This document shows, one piece after another, positions 27,802-35,417 of a DNA stretch of 64,000 bases. Location of the stretch: assembly GCA_039821555.1 (NCBI GenBank), contig JBCBNX010000005.1:221069-285068 (forward strand). The letters are read 5' to 3'. The notes below the pieces were generated by a model that worked only from the letters and a program-made list of their open reading frames with translations, did not search any database and was not told where the DNA came from. Both the position numbers and the translations under genes were made by a program. Position 1 is the stretch's first letter. Each line of letters starts with the position of its first letter. The stretch comes from Bacteroidota bacterium. GTDB taxonomy: Bacteria; Bacteroidota; Rhodothermia; Rhodothermales; Rubricoccaceae.

Positions 27802-28045
27802 GCGGCACAAAATGCGCGCTCAGATGTCTCTGAGCGTGAGGTCGCGCTCAGGGGCGCTGGTGGTAGCGCTCTGCCCAACTACTCGCTGCAAACTACGGGG
27901 TACTCCAGATCGCGAGGCTGTTTGGGGCAATGCTAGCCTGGTCCCACCCCATCAACGATTGGCAACGCGCAACAATCATTGGCAATAGAGGTTCGCGTTT
28001 GACGAATCCGACACGCGCTCTCCACTCACTGCTTCGAAAACACGC
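27802..28045. promoter_or_regulatory. Gap with direct repeats upstream of the AbrB antitoxin
   Basis: No gene is seen, and no AbiEii remnant was recognised by eye. Two direct copies of ATTGGCAA (27958-27965 and 27978-27985) are spaced 20 bp apart, about two helical turns, 60 bp before the antitoxin start. They could be an operator for toxin-antitoxin self-control. Confidence 0.35.
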
Positions 28046-28348
28046 ATGACGGTGACCATCGACAAGTTCGGCCGCATTCTCATCCCGAAGCAGCTCCGAG
28101 AAAGGCTCGGCCTCACGCCGGGTACCGAGTTCGACCTCGACGTGCGTGGCGAAGGCGACGGTCCGGCCCTTGAACTCCGGCCTGACCGAGCAGAAATGGG
28201 GCTCGTCTACGAAGGGGACCTATTGGTCTTCCGAGGGAAGGTGGGTGCGGAGGCACACGACCTCAACGCATTCATCCAAGCGCAGAGGGACAGAAGAGTC
28301 TCGCACCTGGCTGGGCTCGACCAGGACGATATGGCCTCAAACGGATGA
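28046..28348 (+). CDS. AbrB/MazE-type (SpoVT-AbrB) antitoxin
   Basis: The 100-residue protein has an N-terminal swapped-hairpin DNA-binding domain, VTIDKFGRILIPKQLRERLG, then LTPGTEFDLDV. The C-terminal tail (about residues 55-100) would bind the toxin. Its stop overlaps the start of the PIN-domain gene by four bases (ATGA), the usual layout of VapBC pairs. Because the toxin is frameshifted, the antitoxin may now act alone. Confidence 0.88.
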   Translation: MTVTIDKFGRILIPKQLRERLGLTPGTEFDLDVRGEGDGPALELRPDRAEMGLVYEGDLLVFRGKVGAEAHDLNAFIQAQRDRRVSHLAGLDQDDMASNG

Positions 28349-28816
28349 GCGAGCGTCCTAAGCCGCCGCGCACTATGGTCGACACCTCGGTCCTGGTCGC
28401 GGTCCTAGTCGCGGCCCTGGTGCAAGGCCTTCCGCGCCACGCGGACGCCTTACCCTACCTCTCGGAGGCCCACGGAGGCTCGCGTCACCTCCTGGTTGCA
28501 GCCCATGCGCTTGCCGAGACGTACGCCACCCTGACGGCAGGCACTGCCGGTATCGCCCCGCATCAACCCTGCGGATGCGAGGCAACTACTCGAAGCAAAT
28601 GTGCTGGGCTTGGCTGAGATCATTCCGCTCGATGCTTCGGGTTACGAAGCCGTGCTCGACCGGATGACCACCCTGGCGCTGACGAGCGGAGCTATCTACG
28701 ATGCACTCCACGTGCGGGCCGCTGACAAGACGCAGGCCGACGAACTCGTTACACTGAACGGGCGAAACTTCAGACGGATGCCGCCTGCCCCACCGTGTAC
28801 GCTCATTACGCTTTGA
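28345..28816 (+). pseudogene. VapC-like PIN-domain toxin, frameshifted by a 4-bp duplication
   Basis: PIN ribonuclease landmarks are split over two frames. The first frame has the first acidic residue in MVDTSVLVAV (Asp13) and the Glu in HALAETYATL; it then runs into an early stop at 28615. The second frame carries the continuation INPADARQLLEANVLGLAEI and the later Asp in GAIYDALHVRAA, ending TLNGRNFRRMPPAPPCTLIT. The shift lies at GGCAGGCA (28536-28543). Removing one GGCA restores one open frame of about 155 codons. The toxin is therefore probably inactive unless frameshifting occurs. Confidence 0.82.
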
Positions 28817-29172
28817 ACTCGGGAGCCTAGGCGGGAGGCCGTCCAGCCGAGGACGCTCCCTCGATTACCCACGCTTCCGGTAGACGGTCGCACGGACGCG
28901 CTCGTCGCTCAGGTAGTAGGGCTGGCCTGCTGCGTCGTAGTGCGGGCCAAGCAACTGCTCGACCGTCTCGTTCACGCTGAGGCTCTCGGCGCGGAGTGCT
29001 TCGAAGCGCGCACGCAAGAGCGCGGCGCGCGGCGAGGTGGAGCGCCTGCGCCACACGCGGGTCGTGCAGCACGGCGAGGAACACCTCGGCGAGAGGGAGG
29101 GTAGTGGCTGAGAGTAGAGGAACCGGCCGGAATAAACGAAAAAACCGGCAGTGTTTCCGGTAGCTCGTAAAC
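28817..29172 (-). pseudogene. Possible remnant gene on the minus strand, two frames
   Basis: Coding-like sequence runs on the minus strand from about 29116 to 28865. LPLAEVFLAVLHDPRVAQALHL in one frame continues in another as RARFEALRAESLSVNETVEQ, then LLGPHYDAAGQPYYLSDERV to a stop at 28865-28867. The switch lies in a GCGC-rich tract near 29025. No family was recognised. It could be a short hypothetical gene (63 residues from 29056) or a frameshifted one. Confidence 0.35.
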
Positions 29173-29218
29173 AAAAAGCGCCCTATTTCAGCCACTTGGA
29201 GCAAAATAGGGCGCTTTT
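29173..29218 (-). terminator. Terminator of the tmRNA gene
   Basis: AAAAGCGCCCTATTT and AAATAGGGCGCTTTT form a 15-bp stem. The minus-strand continuation TTTTTGTTT completes the signal, directly after the tmRNA 3' end. The plus-strand reading also has a short T-run, so it may work both ways. Confidence 0.88.
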
Positions 29219-29221
29219 GTG

Positions 29222-29593
29222 TGGAGATGCCGGGAGTCGAACCCGGGTCCGAATAGGTCTACAGACCAGGCGTCTACATGCGTAGCTTGCTGGTTAGGAT
29301 CTTTGCCGCGTCGGTATGGCCAGCGAGCCAACCTCCGTCACGGCGCATGCTGATTGAGGTTCGCCCTTCACGCTCAGCGGGCGCGATCCGGGCTAGTTCA
29401 TCTAAGGTTGATGCCTCAGAGGCCTACCAATGAACGAGCAGACCAAGAGACAGATGGAGGCGTGTTACGCCGCCATCGCGTACGAGTAATCGTTCGCATT
29501 TATAGGTTACTCAACGTGGGTTGCGGGCGTGTTGAGCACCACCCGGCACGCAGCCTGCTGCGACTACCTACCCGTCGAAACCGTGTCATCCCC
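29222..29593 (-). ncRNA. ssrA: tmRNA (ssrA)
   Basis: On the minus strand the RNA starts GGGGATGACACGGTTTCGAC and ends with the T-arm and acceptor CGGGTTCGACTCCCGGCATC followed by TCCA. The 5' GGGGATG pairs with 3' CATCTCC. The resume codon and tag are at 29497-29465: GCG AAC GAT TAC TCG TAC GCG ATG GCG GCG TAA, read as ANDYSYAMAA then stop. CCA is not fully encoded. It rescues stalled ribosomes by trans-translation. The tag resembles, from memory, the Salinibacter-type tag. Confidence 0.93.
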
Positions 29594-29669
29594 AATATGT
29601 GAAAGAGCGGCCTGTGCAAAGGCGCAGCTCATCATGAACCACCTACACGAACCGAGGTTCCTAAATGCG

Positions 29670-30173
29670 TTAGGAACCAGTCTTGTCTCGCTTGCGCGCG
29701 GTGCCCAGCATCTGCAACCCCTCGGCTTCAAACGCCTCTTCTAACGCAGGAAGCAGCGCACGCCTCAAGCCCGGATTGAGGTACGGCAGCTTCGAGCGCC
29801 CTCCCACGAGATAGTGACGATAGGGGTGCACGTGCACGCGGACGAATCCCGCCGAGAGGGGCACCACTTCGAGCGTCACCTCCGTGCGGTAGAGCCCCAG
29901 ATTGCTCACGGTACGCGCCTCCGTGCGCAGCGTCGTAGCCTCGTACGGAGCCGGGGCCAGCGTCCACTCTGCCCGCTCAAGCGCACGGGAGGCGACCTCA
30001 ATCAGCACCGGTGAGTCCGTGCTTGGCAGAGCCTCTTCCGCAGGCACGGTTGCCCCATTTGAGGCGGCATCCAGTACAGAGGATGCCGCAAAGTCGCGGT
30101 AGAGTGGCGAGACAGAGGGCGCACAGCCACTAACGAGGCTGAGCAGCACGCAAACAAGAACAGCGAAGCGCAT
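29670..30173 (-). CDS. Small lipoprotein of unknown function
   Basis: A 167-residue protein starting at 30173 with a lipoprotein signal MRFAVLVCVLLSLVSGC (Cys17). The mature part (APSVSPLYRDFAASSVLDAA) is followed by a compact alpha/beta region ending ALLPALEEAFEAEGLQMLGT. Beta strands with alternating hydrophobics (YRTEVTLEVVPLSAGFVRVH) suggest a small periplasmic domain. No family was recognised. The frame to 30251 is longer but would put a second hydrophobic stretch before the signal. Confidence 0.68.
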   Translation of the reverse strand: MRFAVLVCVLLSLVSGCAPSVSPLYRDFAASSVLDAASNGATVPAEEALPSTDSPVLIEVASRALERAEWTLAPAPYEATTLRTEARTVSNLGLYRTEVTLEVVPLSAGFVRVHVHPYRHYLVGGRSKLPYLNPGLRRALLPALEEAFEAEGLQMLGTARKRDKTGS

Positions 30174-30741
30174 TGTGAAGCGAGCGATCAACAGAGAGGA
30201 CCTAGACCCCAACAATACCGCGACGACGGCCACCGCGCAGGGCAAAACCAAACACTACGGGGGCGTCCCCAGAACAAGCTCGGCGAAAAACCGCGTACCC
30301 ATAAAAAAGGCCGGGCGGACGTGCTCACCCATACACGTCCGCCCGGCTTCGCTGGGACTCGCCGAGACGAGTCGTCAGCAAGTTGCTTCTTCAGAGAATC
30401 AGGAGGCACTACCGAAGTTGCTTGCCGTTTCTATGTCAAGGCGTATGCCAAAGCCTCTACCCCCCGATTGGGGGCATTTTCGCAGGTGTGCGATGGGAAG
30501 CTGTGCACTTAGCTAGACACCGCTGTCCAGCCATGAGGGACGCACCCCGCCTCCCGGGACGGAGGCCAATTCAGTGAAGACCCAACGTAGACCTCGTCCA
30601 GAGTGGATCAGAAGTGAGGAAAACACGTGCCACTAGGCCATTCTTAAAGAGTCGTGCGTCGGTGCGCGCGTATCTTCGAGACCTTTGCCCGGCGAGATTT
30701 CGTGTTTCGCCGAAACCTTCCGTCGCCAGCCCCCCATTGCT
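30174..30741. other. 568-bp gap: structured minus-strand region, possible ncRNA, and bS22-gene promoter
   Basis: No protein gene. On the minus strand, from about 30590 down to 30303, there is a chain of potential stems: CCCCC-AAT-CGGGGG, AGGC...GCCT, GCAAG...CTTGC and GACTCG...CGAGTC. It ends in a strong terminator. TATCTTCG at 30671-30678 on the plus strand may be the -7 box for the small ribosomal protein gene. I see no RNase P, SRP or tRNA core sequence. Confidence 0.4.
30303..30347 (-). terminator. Strong rho-independent terminator, minus strand
   Basis: GCCGGGCGGACGTG (30310-30323) and CACGTCCGCCCGGC (30334-30347) form a perfect 14-bp stem, followed on the minus strand by TTTTTT. No protein gene ends here, so the transcript it stops is unknown. 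Confidence 0.85.
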
Positions 30742-30834
30742 ATGCCCAGCGGCCGCAAGCGCAAGCGCCACAAGATTGCTACCCACAAGCGCAAGAAGCG
30801 TCTCCGGAAGAATCGCCACAAGAAGAAGAAGTAG
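30742..30834 (+). CDS. 30-residue basic ribosomal protein, AURKAIP1/COX24 (bS22-like) family
   Basis: ATG at 30742 opens a 30-codon gene: MPSGRKRKRHKIATHKRKKR followed by LRKNRHKKKK and TAG. More than half the residues are Lys or Arg. The pattern matches the tiny conserved Bacteroidota protein annotated as AURKAIP1/COX24-domain, related to mycobacterial bS22 and mitochondrial mS38. It is too short for common gene-finding cut-offs. A TATCTTCG box lies about 65 bp upstream. The family assignment is from memory of the sequence. Confidence 0.82.
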   Translation: MPSGRKRKRHKIATHKRKKRLRKNRHKKKK

Positions 30835-30984
30835 CGCGGCTCTTCCCTCGTCGCTCTGTTCGACCGCTGCGTTGACCGTCGGGTCGGCGCAGCGTTTCTG
30901 CGTGCACGCGTCCCACAGGTCGTATCAGCCATGCGCGCCGTATCTTGAGAGGGTCCCTGCTCCCCCTTTGATGCCGCCCCTTCG

Positions 30985-31326
30985 ATGAACGATCTCCCTC
31001 CCACCCCTCCTGGTTCGTCCTCGCTCGGGTCGTCCGTGCGCGGGGCGGTCGTTGGCACGCTGATTGGCGGCGCGATCGGATTCGGGCTCGGCCTGCTGCT
31101 CGCACCAGACAAAGGCGCCATCTCACGCCGCCGTTTCGCGTTCATGCTCGATTCCTGGGCGCAGGGCGTTGCAGGCTGGCTCGACCGCATGGACGCGGAG
31201 GCCACCGAGCGTGACGCGCGCCAATCGAGCCAGGCACTCGTCGCCGACGCCCAGAAGCAGGCCGAGGCCCTGCTCGAAGAGGCCGAGTCGCTCATGAAGC
31301 AGGCGCGAGCCCGACGCGGCGCCTAG
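30985..31326 (+). CDS. YtxH-like small membrane-associated protein
   Basis: The 113-residue protein has a glycine-rich hydrophobic helix (VRGAVVGTLIGGAIGFGLGL) followed by LLAPDKGAISRRR, the layout of YtxH/gas-vesicle-type stress proteins. The rest is a charged coiled coil (about residues 65-110: QSSQALVADAQKQAEALLEE). Likely one membrane anchor with a cytoplasmic helical tail. A TATCTTGA box at 30941-30948 may drive it. Role unknown. Confidence 0.7.
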   Translation: MNDLPPTPPGSSSLGSSVRGAVVGTLIGGAIGFGLGLLLAPDKGAISRRRFAFMLDSWAQGVAGWLDRMDAEATERDARQSSQALVADAQKQAEALLEEAESLMKQARARRGA

Positions 31327-31433
31327 TCTCTCCTCTCCCCCAAAGCGCTCCTGGAACTACCCCAGCGGCGCCCCCCTCGTGCTCGCTCGGCGACGCACGC
31401 TCCTTCATCTCCTCACTCCGCAGCTTCGTCTAC

Positions 31434-32399
31434 ATGGTGGGCTTTTCGATCCTCCTACCCAGCGCGGAGGGCAAAGAGTCTGGCGGCAATCCCTTCGCGC
31501 CAGACATGTTCGACTACCGCACGTCGGACACCTTCAACTACTTCTCGCGCCTCAACCACGAGCGCAGAGCGCTCATCGATGCACTCCACGCGCACATCGA
31601 CGAGGCCGACGATGACACGCTCCAGAAACTCTTCGGCGTGCAGGGCACCACGCTGGAAGCGGCCGTCAGAGCCAACCTGAACGTCTACGACAGCCCGCTC
31701 ATGTCGGCCATCGAGCGCTACGGGCCTGGGGTGATGTACAAGTCCATCGACTTCCAAGCGCTCCCCACCGGCGCGCAGCGGCGCCTCCTCGAGAACGGTA
31801 TCATCTTCTCGGGCCTGTTCGGCATCCTGCGTCCCGACGACCTCATTCCCGAGTACAAGCTCAAGATGGACGCCTCGGTGGACGAGATCGGGCGCGTGTC
31901 GAGCTTCTGGAAGCCTATCCTCTCCCCTGTTCTCAACGAGGCCCTCGCGGGCAAATTCGTCTGGAACCTTCTGCCCGGCGTCCACCAGACCGCCTGGGAC
32001 GACGACGGTTCCTACGAGGCAATGGTGCAGGTGAAGTTCTACCGCCAGGACGAGAGCGGCGAGCGCAAGGCCGTCACGCACGGCGTCAAAGAGCTGCGCG
32101 GCGCCCTCGTCGGCTTTATCGTGCAGGACGTCACCGACTCCATCGAGGGGCTCGCCGACTGGGAAGCCCCCGACGGCTACGAGTTGGACATGGACGCGAC
32201 CGAGTTCGACGACGCCACGAAGACCGGCACCGTTGTCCTCGTCCAGTATCCCGACTGGGAGGCCCGCCGCGCCGCTCGCGAGGCAGCTCGGGCCGAGGAG
32301 GAGGCGAACAAGCCCAAGCGGGTCCGCCGCTCCGACGAGGAGGACGAGAGCGAGCAGATCGAAGAGCCCGACGACGAACCCGTCAGCGACGACAACTGA
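31434..32399 (+). CDS. yaaA: YaaA-family (DUF328) peroxide-stress/iron-lowering protein
   Basis: The 321-residue protein follows the YaaA pattern: FSILLPSAEGKESGGNPFAP at the N-terminus, SPLMSAIERYGPGVMYKSID, and IIFSGLFGILRPDDLIPEYK with a downstream KLKMD. In E. coli YaaA lowers free iron and protects DNA under peroxide stress; a DNA-binding fold has been described. Here a ~60-residue acidic, Glu/Asp-rich C-terminal tail is added. The start at 31434 may be a few codons early. Confidence 0.85.
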   Translation: MVGFSILLPSAEGKESGGNPFAPDMFDYRTSDTFNYFSRLNHERRALIDALHAHIDEADDDTLQKLFGVQGTTLEAAVRANLNVYDSPLMSAIERYGPGVMYKSIDFQALPTGAQRRLLENGIIFSGLFGILRPDDLIPEYKLKMDASVDEIGRVSSFWKPILSPVLNEALAGKFVWNLLPGVHQTAWDDDGSYEAMVQVKFYRQDESGERKAVTHGVKELRGALVGFIVQDVTDSIEGLADWEAPDGYELDMDATEFDDATKTGTVVLVQYPDWEARRAAREAARAEEEANKPKRVRRSDEEDESEQIEEPDDEPVSDDN

Positions 32400-32427
32400 T
32401 TGGCGCTAGTCCCTCAGTTGACGTGCC

Positions 32428-32784
32428 CTAGTCGAGGTCTGCGTCGGGGATGTAGCCGTCCTGGCCGAAGCCGAGAACCGGGTAGCAGAGCCACGGCGCG
32501 AGGAAGAGGCCGATCCCAAAGAGGACGCTCCGCCCGAAGCGCTCTGCCACGGCCTGCGTGACCAGCACACCCACGACGGCGTTCACGAGCGGCAGCAGGT
32601 AGAGCACGATCCACCAATCCGGCTTCTCGGCGATCTGCACCAGCACGAACAGGTTGAGCACGGGCACGAGCGCCATCCAGCCAGCATAACCCGCCTTCTC
32701 GAAGGTCATCCACAACCCGGCTACGGTGACCGCAGCGACGAGCAGCACGGTGAGGGCGATAGATCCAACTACAAAGTCTTCCAT
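32428..32784 (-). CDS. Small DUF5684-type membrane protein
   Basis: The 118-residue hydrophobic protein begins MEDFVVGSIALTVLLVAAVT. It has three to four membrane segments and the repeated family-like block WMTFEKAGYAGWMALVPVLN, then LLPLVNAVVGVLV. It ends in a short acidic tail (IPDADLD). Such proteins are of unknown function; in other bacteria they may be fused to signal-peptidase-like domains. The start at 32784 is preferred over the Arg-rich upstream extension. Confidence 0.72.
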   Translation of the reverse strand: MEDFVVGSIALTVLLVAAVTVAGLWMTFEKAGYAGWMALVPVLNLFVLVQIAEKPDWWIVLYLLPLVNAVVGVLVTQAVAERFGRSVLFGIGLFLAPWLCYPVLGFGQDGYIPDADLD

Positions 32785-32980
32785 GGGGTAGGGCTGATGA
32801 GAAACGCCGCGCGATACGGGAGGAGCGCCGCGGAAGATGCAGCGCCGAGGCCCGACCAGGCACGCCTTGTGCGACGAAGAGTCCACGAGAACGCGCCCCT
32901 GCATTGACGACGACATGCTGCCGCTCCACCTTCTGACCTCGCTCCGTCTCCTGCCCCGAACCCTACCGCCTGCCACGCCG

Positions 32981-33640
32981 ATGCTCCGCTTTGCCTGCGC
33001 TTCTGCTCCCCAACTCGACGCACTTTGCTCTACGGGACTGCCAGTTGGGACCCTGCTCTACCGCACGCGCGCCGAGGTTAAGGCCGACTGCCGGGAGCGT
33101 CACGCCGAGGCGAAGCGGCTCGTCGTTGTCGACACGGCAGAGCTGGCGGTGGACGAGACGGGAGCGCTGGCAGTCCCAGCGCCACCGGACCGGCTGCTCA
33201 ACCTCGTCCCCTACCTCCCACCGCGTGAGGTGGTCGCAGCGGGCGGCCTGGTCGTCCGCAAGCATCGAGGCACTCCGGAGGTGCTGCTGATCCACCGGCG
33301 CGGGGTGTGGGACCTACCCAAAGGCAAGCAGGACGACGGCGAGACGGTTGCGGAGACCGCGCTCCGCGAAGTGCAGGAAGAGGTCGGCATCGAAACGCTG
33401 CGCGCACTTGGTGTCGCCGATGTGACGATGCACGGCTACGCCGAGAAGGGACGCTACCGGGTGAAGACGACCCACTGGTATTGGATGACGACCCCGCAAA
33501 CCGCGTTCGTCCCTGAGGAGCGCGAGGGCATCGAGCAGGTTGCCTACGTGCCATGGAACGAAGCTCGTGCGCAGCTCGGCTACGACACGCTCCGCGATCT
33601 CCTCGACGGCCTCGACCCAGCGACGATACTCGAGGCCTAG
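32981..33640 (+). CDS. Nudix hydrolase
   Basis: The 219-residue protein carries the Nudix box GKQDDGETVAETALREVQEE followed by VGI (about residues 109-131), preceded by WDLPKGK. An N-terminal ~75-residue segment precedes the catalytic fold. The substrate, a nucleoside diphosphate derivative, cannot be told. An earlier ATG at 32915 is possible, but 32981 (MLRFACASAPQLDAL) fits better. Its stop overlaps the end of the convergent membrane-protein gene by four bases. Confidence 0.85.
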   Translation: MLRFACASAPQLDALCSTGLPVGTLLYRTRAEVKADCRERHAEAKRLVVVDTAELAVDETGALAVPAPPDRLLNLVPYLPPREVVAAGGLVVRKHRGTPEVLLIHRRGVWDLPKGKQDDGETVAETALREVQEEVGIETLRALGVADVTMHGYAEKGRYRVKTTHWYWMTTPQTAFVPEEREGIEQVAYVPWNEARAQLGYDTLRDLLDGLDPATILEA

Positions 33641-34674
33641 CGCAACCCGGCGAGGCGCTGCTGCAGCGCTTCGGTGAAGGCGTCAGGCTCGTCCACGCGA
33701 AGGCCCACGACCGTCACGGTTTTGCGCATACCGTACGGACCCACCGCCTGGACCGGGACGCGGAGCACGAGCAGCCGCTGTGGTGCATCGAGGCCGCCGA
33801 GGTTGAGGTAGCCCTGAACGTTCTTGAGCGCCTCTGGGCGAGTGATGCGCCGGAGCTCGCCGATCTGGTCGAGGGGCACATCCACGCGCCACCGTAGCCC
33901 AAGCCGAACGCAGAGCAGCGCGCCTGTTTCGCCCTCGTGAAGCGTCGCTGGGCGCTGGCGCAGGGCGCGGAAGTCGCCGAGGAGCCAGACGAGCGCGTAG
34001 GCCGAGACGACGAGATGCAGCCAGGCCCACCCCGGCGCTATGTGGGTGAGGAGTACATGAACGCCCACTAGTTCGAGCGTACCACCGATCAGGCCCGCCA
34101 CGAGCACGAACCGATAGCTGCTCGTCCGGTGGCTGGTGAAGCGCTCGACTTCGCTCGATGCCTGGGGGAGCGGAGCCGCCGGACCGAAGGCATAGCACAG
34201 CACGGCGAGCTCGTAGGCGAGCGCCTCCGCTGCGGGGCCAGGAATCGCCGCTCCGAGTCCGGTGCGCAGCCGCGCCAGTACATCGTCTGCCTCGCTTGCG
34301 CGCACCGCGCGCACCACGCGGCCGACCCGCACGAGCACGAGCGCAAGCACGCCAACTTCGAGGAGCGGAACAGCGAGGTACACCCACCGCACGGGCGCGG
34401 CGTGGGCTTCAGGGAGAATCGTCCCGGCGAGCCATGCGCAGCCCAACGCCACCAGGAGTATGCTCGCCGCTGACCACCCACGCGGCTTGGCCACGAGCAC
34501 GTAGAACAGCCCCGGCACGAGCACGACGAGGTCGAGCAGCACCCCCCATGCCAGCGCGTCCGGTTGCACGAACGCTGCCACGCGCGGCCCCACGCTGATC
34601 GCCACGGCGAGAATGACGACCGTCGCCAGTGCAAAGCTGACGAGCGCAGCGCGAGGCGTAAACGACAAGGTCAT
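33637..34674 (-). CDS. Multi-pass membrane protein of unknown function
   Basis: The 345-residue protein has about seven hydrophobic segments. The N-terminal four (ALVSFALATVVILAVAISVG; GVLLDLVVLVPGLFYVLVA; ILLVALGCAWLAGTIL; VYLAVPLLEVGVLALVLV) precede a soluble stretch (EADDVLARLRTGLGAAIPGP), two more helices and a ~120-residue beta-rich C-terminal domain (RWRVDVPLDQIGELRRITRP...). That domain recalls PH-like membrane-protein tails. It lies nine bases downstream of hisB in the same direction, so likely co-transcribed. No family recognised. Confidence 0.7.
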   Translation of the reverse strand: MTLSFTPRAALVSFALATVVILAVAISVGPRVAAFVQPDALAWGVLLDLVVLVPGLFYVLVAKPRGWSAASILLVALGCAWLAGTILPEAHAAPVRWVYLAVPLLEVGVLALVLVRVGRVVRAVRASEADDVLARLRTGLGAAIPGPAAEALAYELAVLCYAFGPAAPLPQASSEVERFTSHRTSSYRFVLVAGLIGGTLELVGVHVLLTHIAPGWAWLHLVVSAYALVWLLGDFRALRQRPATLHEGETGALLCVRLGLRWRVDVPLDQIGELRRITRPEALKNVQGYLNLGGLDAPQRLLVLRVPVQAVGPYGMRKTVTVVGLRVDEPDAFTEALQQRLAGLR

Positions 34675-34683
34675 GGTCGGCTC

Positions 34684-35307
34684 CTACAGGGCTTCCTTCG
34701 TGCTCGGAAGGCGATCGCCATGCGGGTCGCGAGCGACGGCCTGGCGCAGCGCCCGGGCCGCCGCCTTGAAGAGCGCCTCGATGCGGTGGTGGTCGTTGCC
34801 GCCATAGAGCACCGCGAGGTGAAGGTTGCACCGCGCCTGCTCGGCGAAGCTGTACCAGAAGTGCCGCACCATCTCCGTCGAGAGATCGCCCACGCGCTCG
34901 CGGTCGAAACTTGCGTCGAAGACGAGGTAGAAGCGGCCCGAGAGGTCCACGACGCCGCGGGCGAGCGCCTCGTCCATCGGCACAGTGGCCTGGCCGTAGC
35001 GCGCGATGTAGGCCTTGTCGCCAAGCGCCTGCACGAACGCTTGACCAAGTGCGATGCCGACGTCTTCGACGGTGTGGTGGTCGTCTACGTGGAGGTCGCC
35101 GTCGCAACGGACGGTGAGGCCGAAGCGCCCGTGCCGCGCGAAGAGGTCGAGCATGTGGTCGAGAAAGCCGACGCCGGTGGCGTTGTCGTAGGCCGGCGTG
35201 CCCACGGGGTCCAGGTGCACCTCGACCGACACGCGCGTCTCGGCGGTGGCGCGTTCGACGGACGCAGAGCGCGGGGAGAGCGGGGAAGTCGGAAGCGCTT
35301 CGAGCAC
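34684..35307 (-). CDS. hisB: Imidazoleglycerol-phosphate dehydratase
   Basis: HisB dehydrates imidazole glycerol phosphate in histidine synthesis and binds two Mn2+ through His/Glu clusters. Visible are ATAETRVSVEVHLDPVGTP, GVGFLDHMLDLFARHGRFGL, DDHHTVEDVGIALGQAF, SGRFYLVFDA, EMVRHFWYSFAEQARCNLHL and GNDHHRIEALFKAAARALRQ. The GTG at 35307 gives 207 residues, close to the usual ~195-200. A TATCTTTT box (35338-35345, minus) lies just upstream of it. The ATG at 35415 would lie upstream of that promoter-like box. No other his genes are adjacent; only the catalytic HisB half is present. Confidence 0.93.
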   Translation of the reverse strand: MLEALPTSPLSPRSASVERATAETRVSVEVHLDPVGTPAYDNATGVGFLDHMLDLFARHGRFGLTVRCDGDLHVDDHHTVEDVGIALGQAFVQALGDKAYIARYGQATVPMDEALARGVVDLSGRFYLVFDASFDRERVGDLSTEMVRHFWYSFAEQARCNLHLAVLYGGNDHHRIEALFKAAARALRQAVARDPHGDRLPSTKEAL

Positions 35308-35337
35308 AGGCGGGTACGGAACGGAGTAAAGAAGCCG

Positions 35338-35345
35338 AAAAGATA
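35338..35345 (-). promoter_or_regulatory. Possible -7 box of hisB
   Basis: TATCTTTT on the minus strand fits TAnnTTTG loosely. No good -33 TTTG is seen. Its position 30 bp upstream supports the GTG start of hisB at 35307. Confidence 0.35.
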
Positions 35346-35417
35346 CGGGGCCGCAGCGCTCGACTGGGAAACCCGCCGCGGCACAGCACGCTTCATTTTT
35401 AACTCTGATCACCATCG

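Noticed and set aside
29222..29300. TTCGA-containing arm considered as a tRNA
   Set aside because: It is the T-arm and acceptor end of tmRNA; the 5' partner GGGGATGAC lies ~370 bp away and a tag frame is present.
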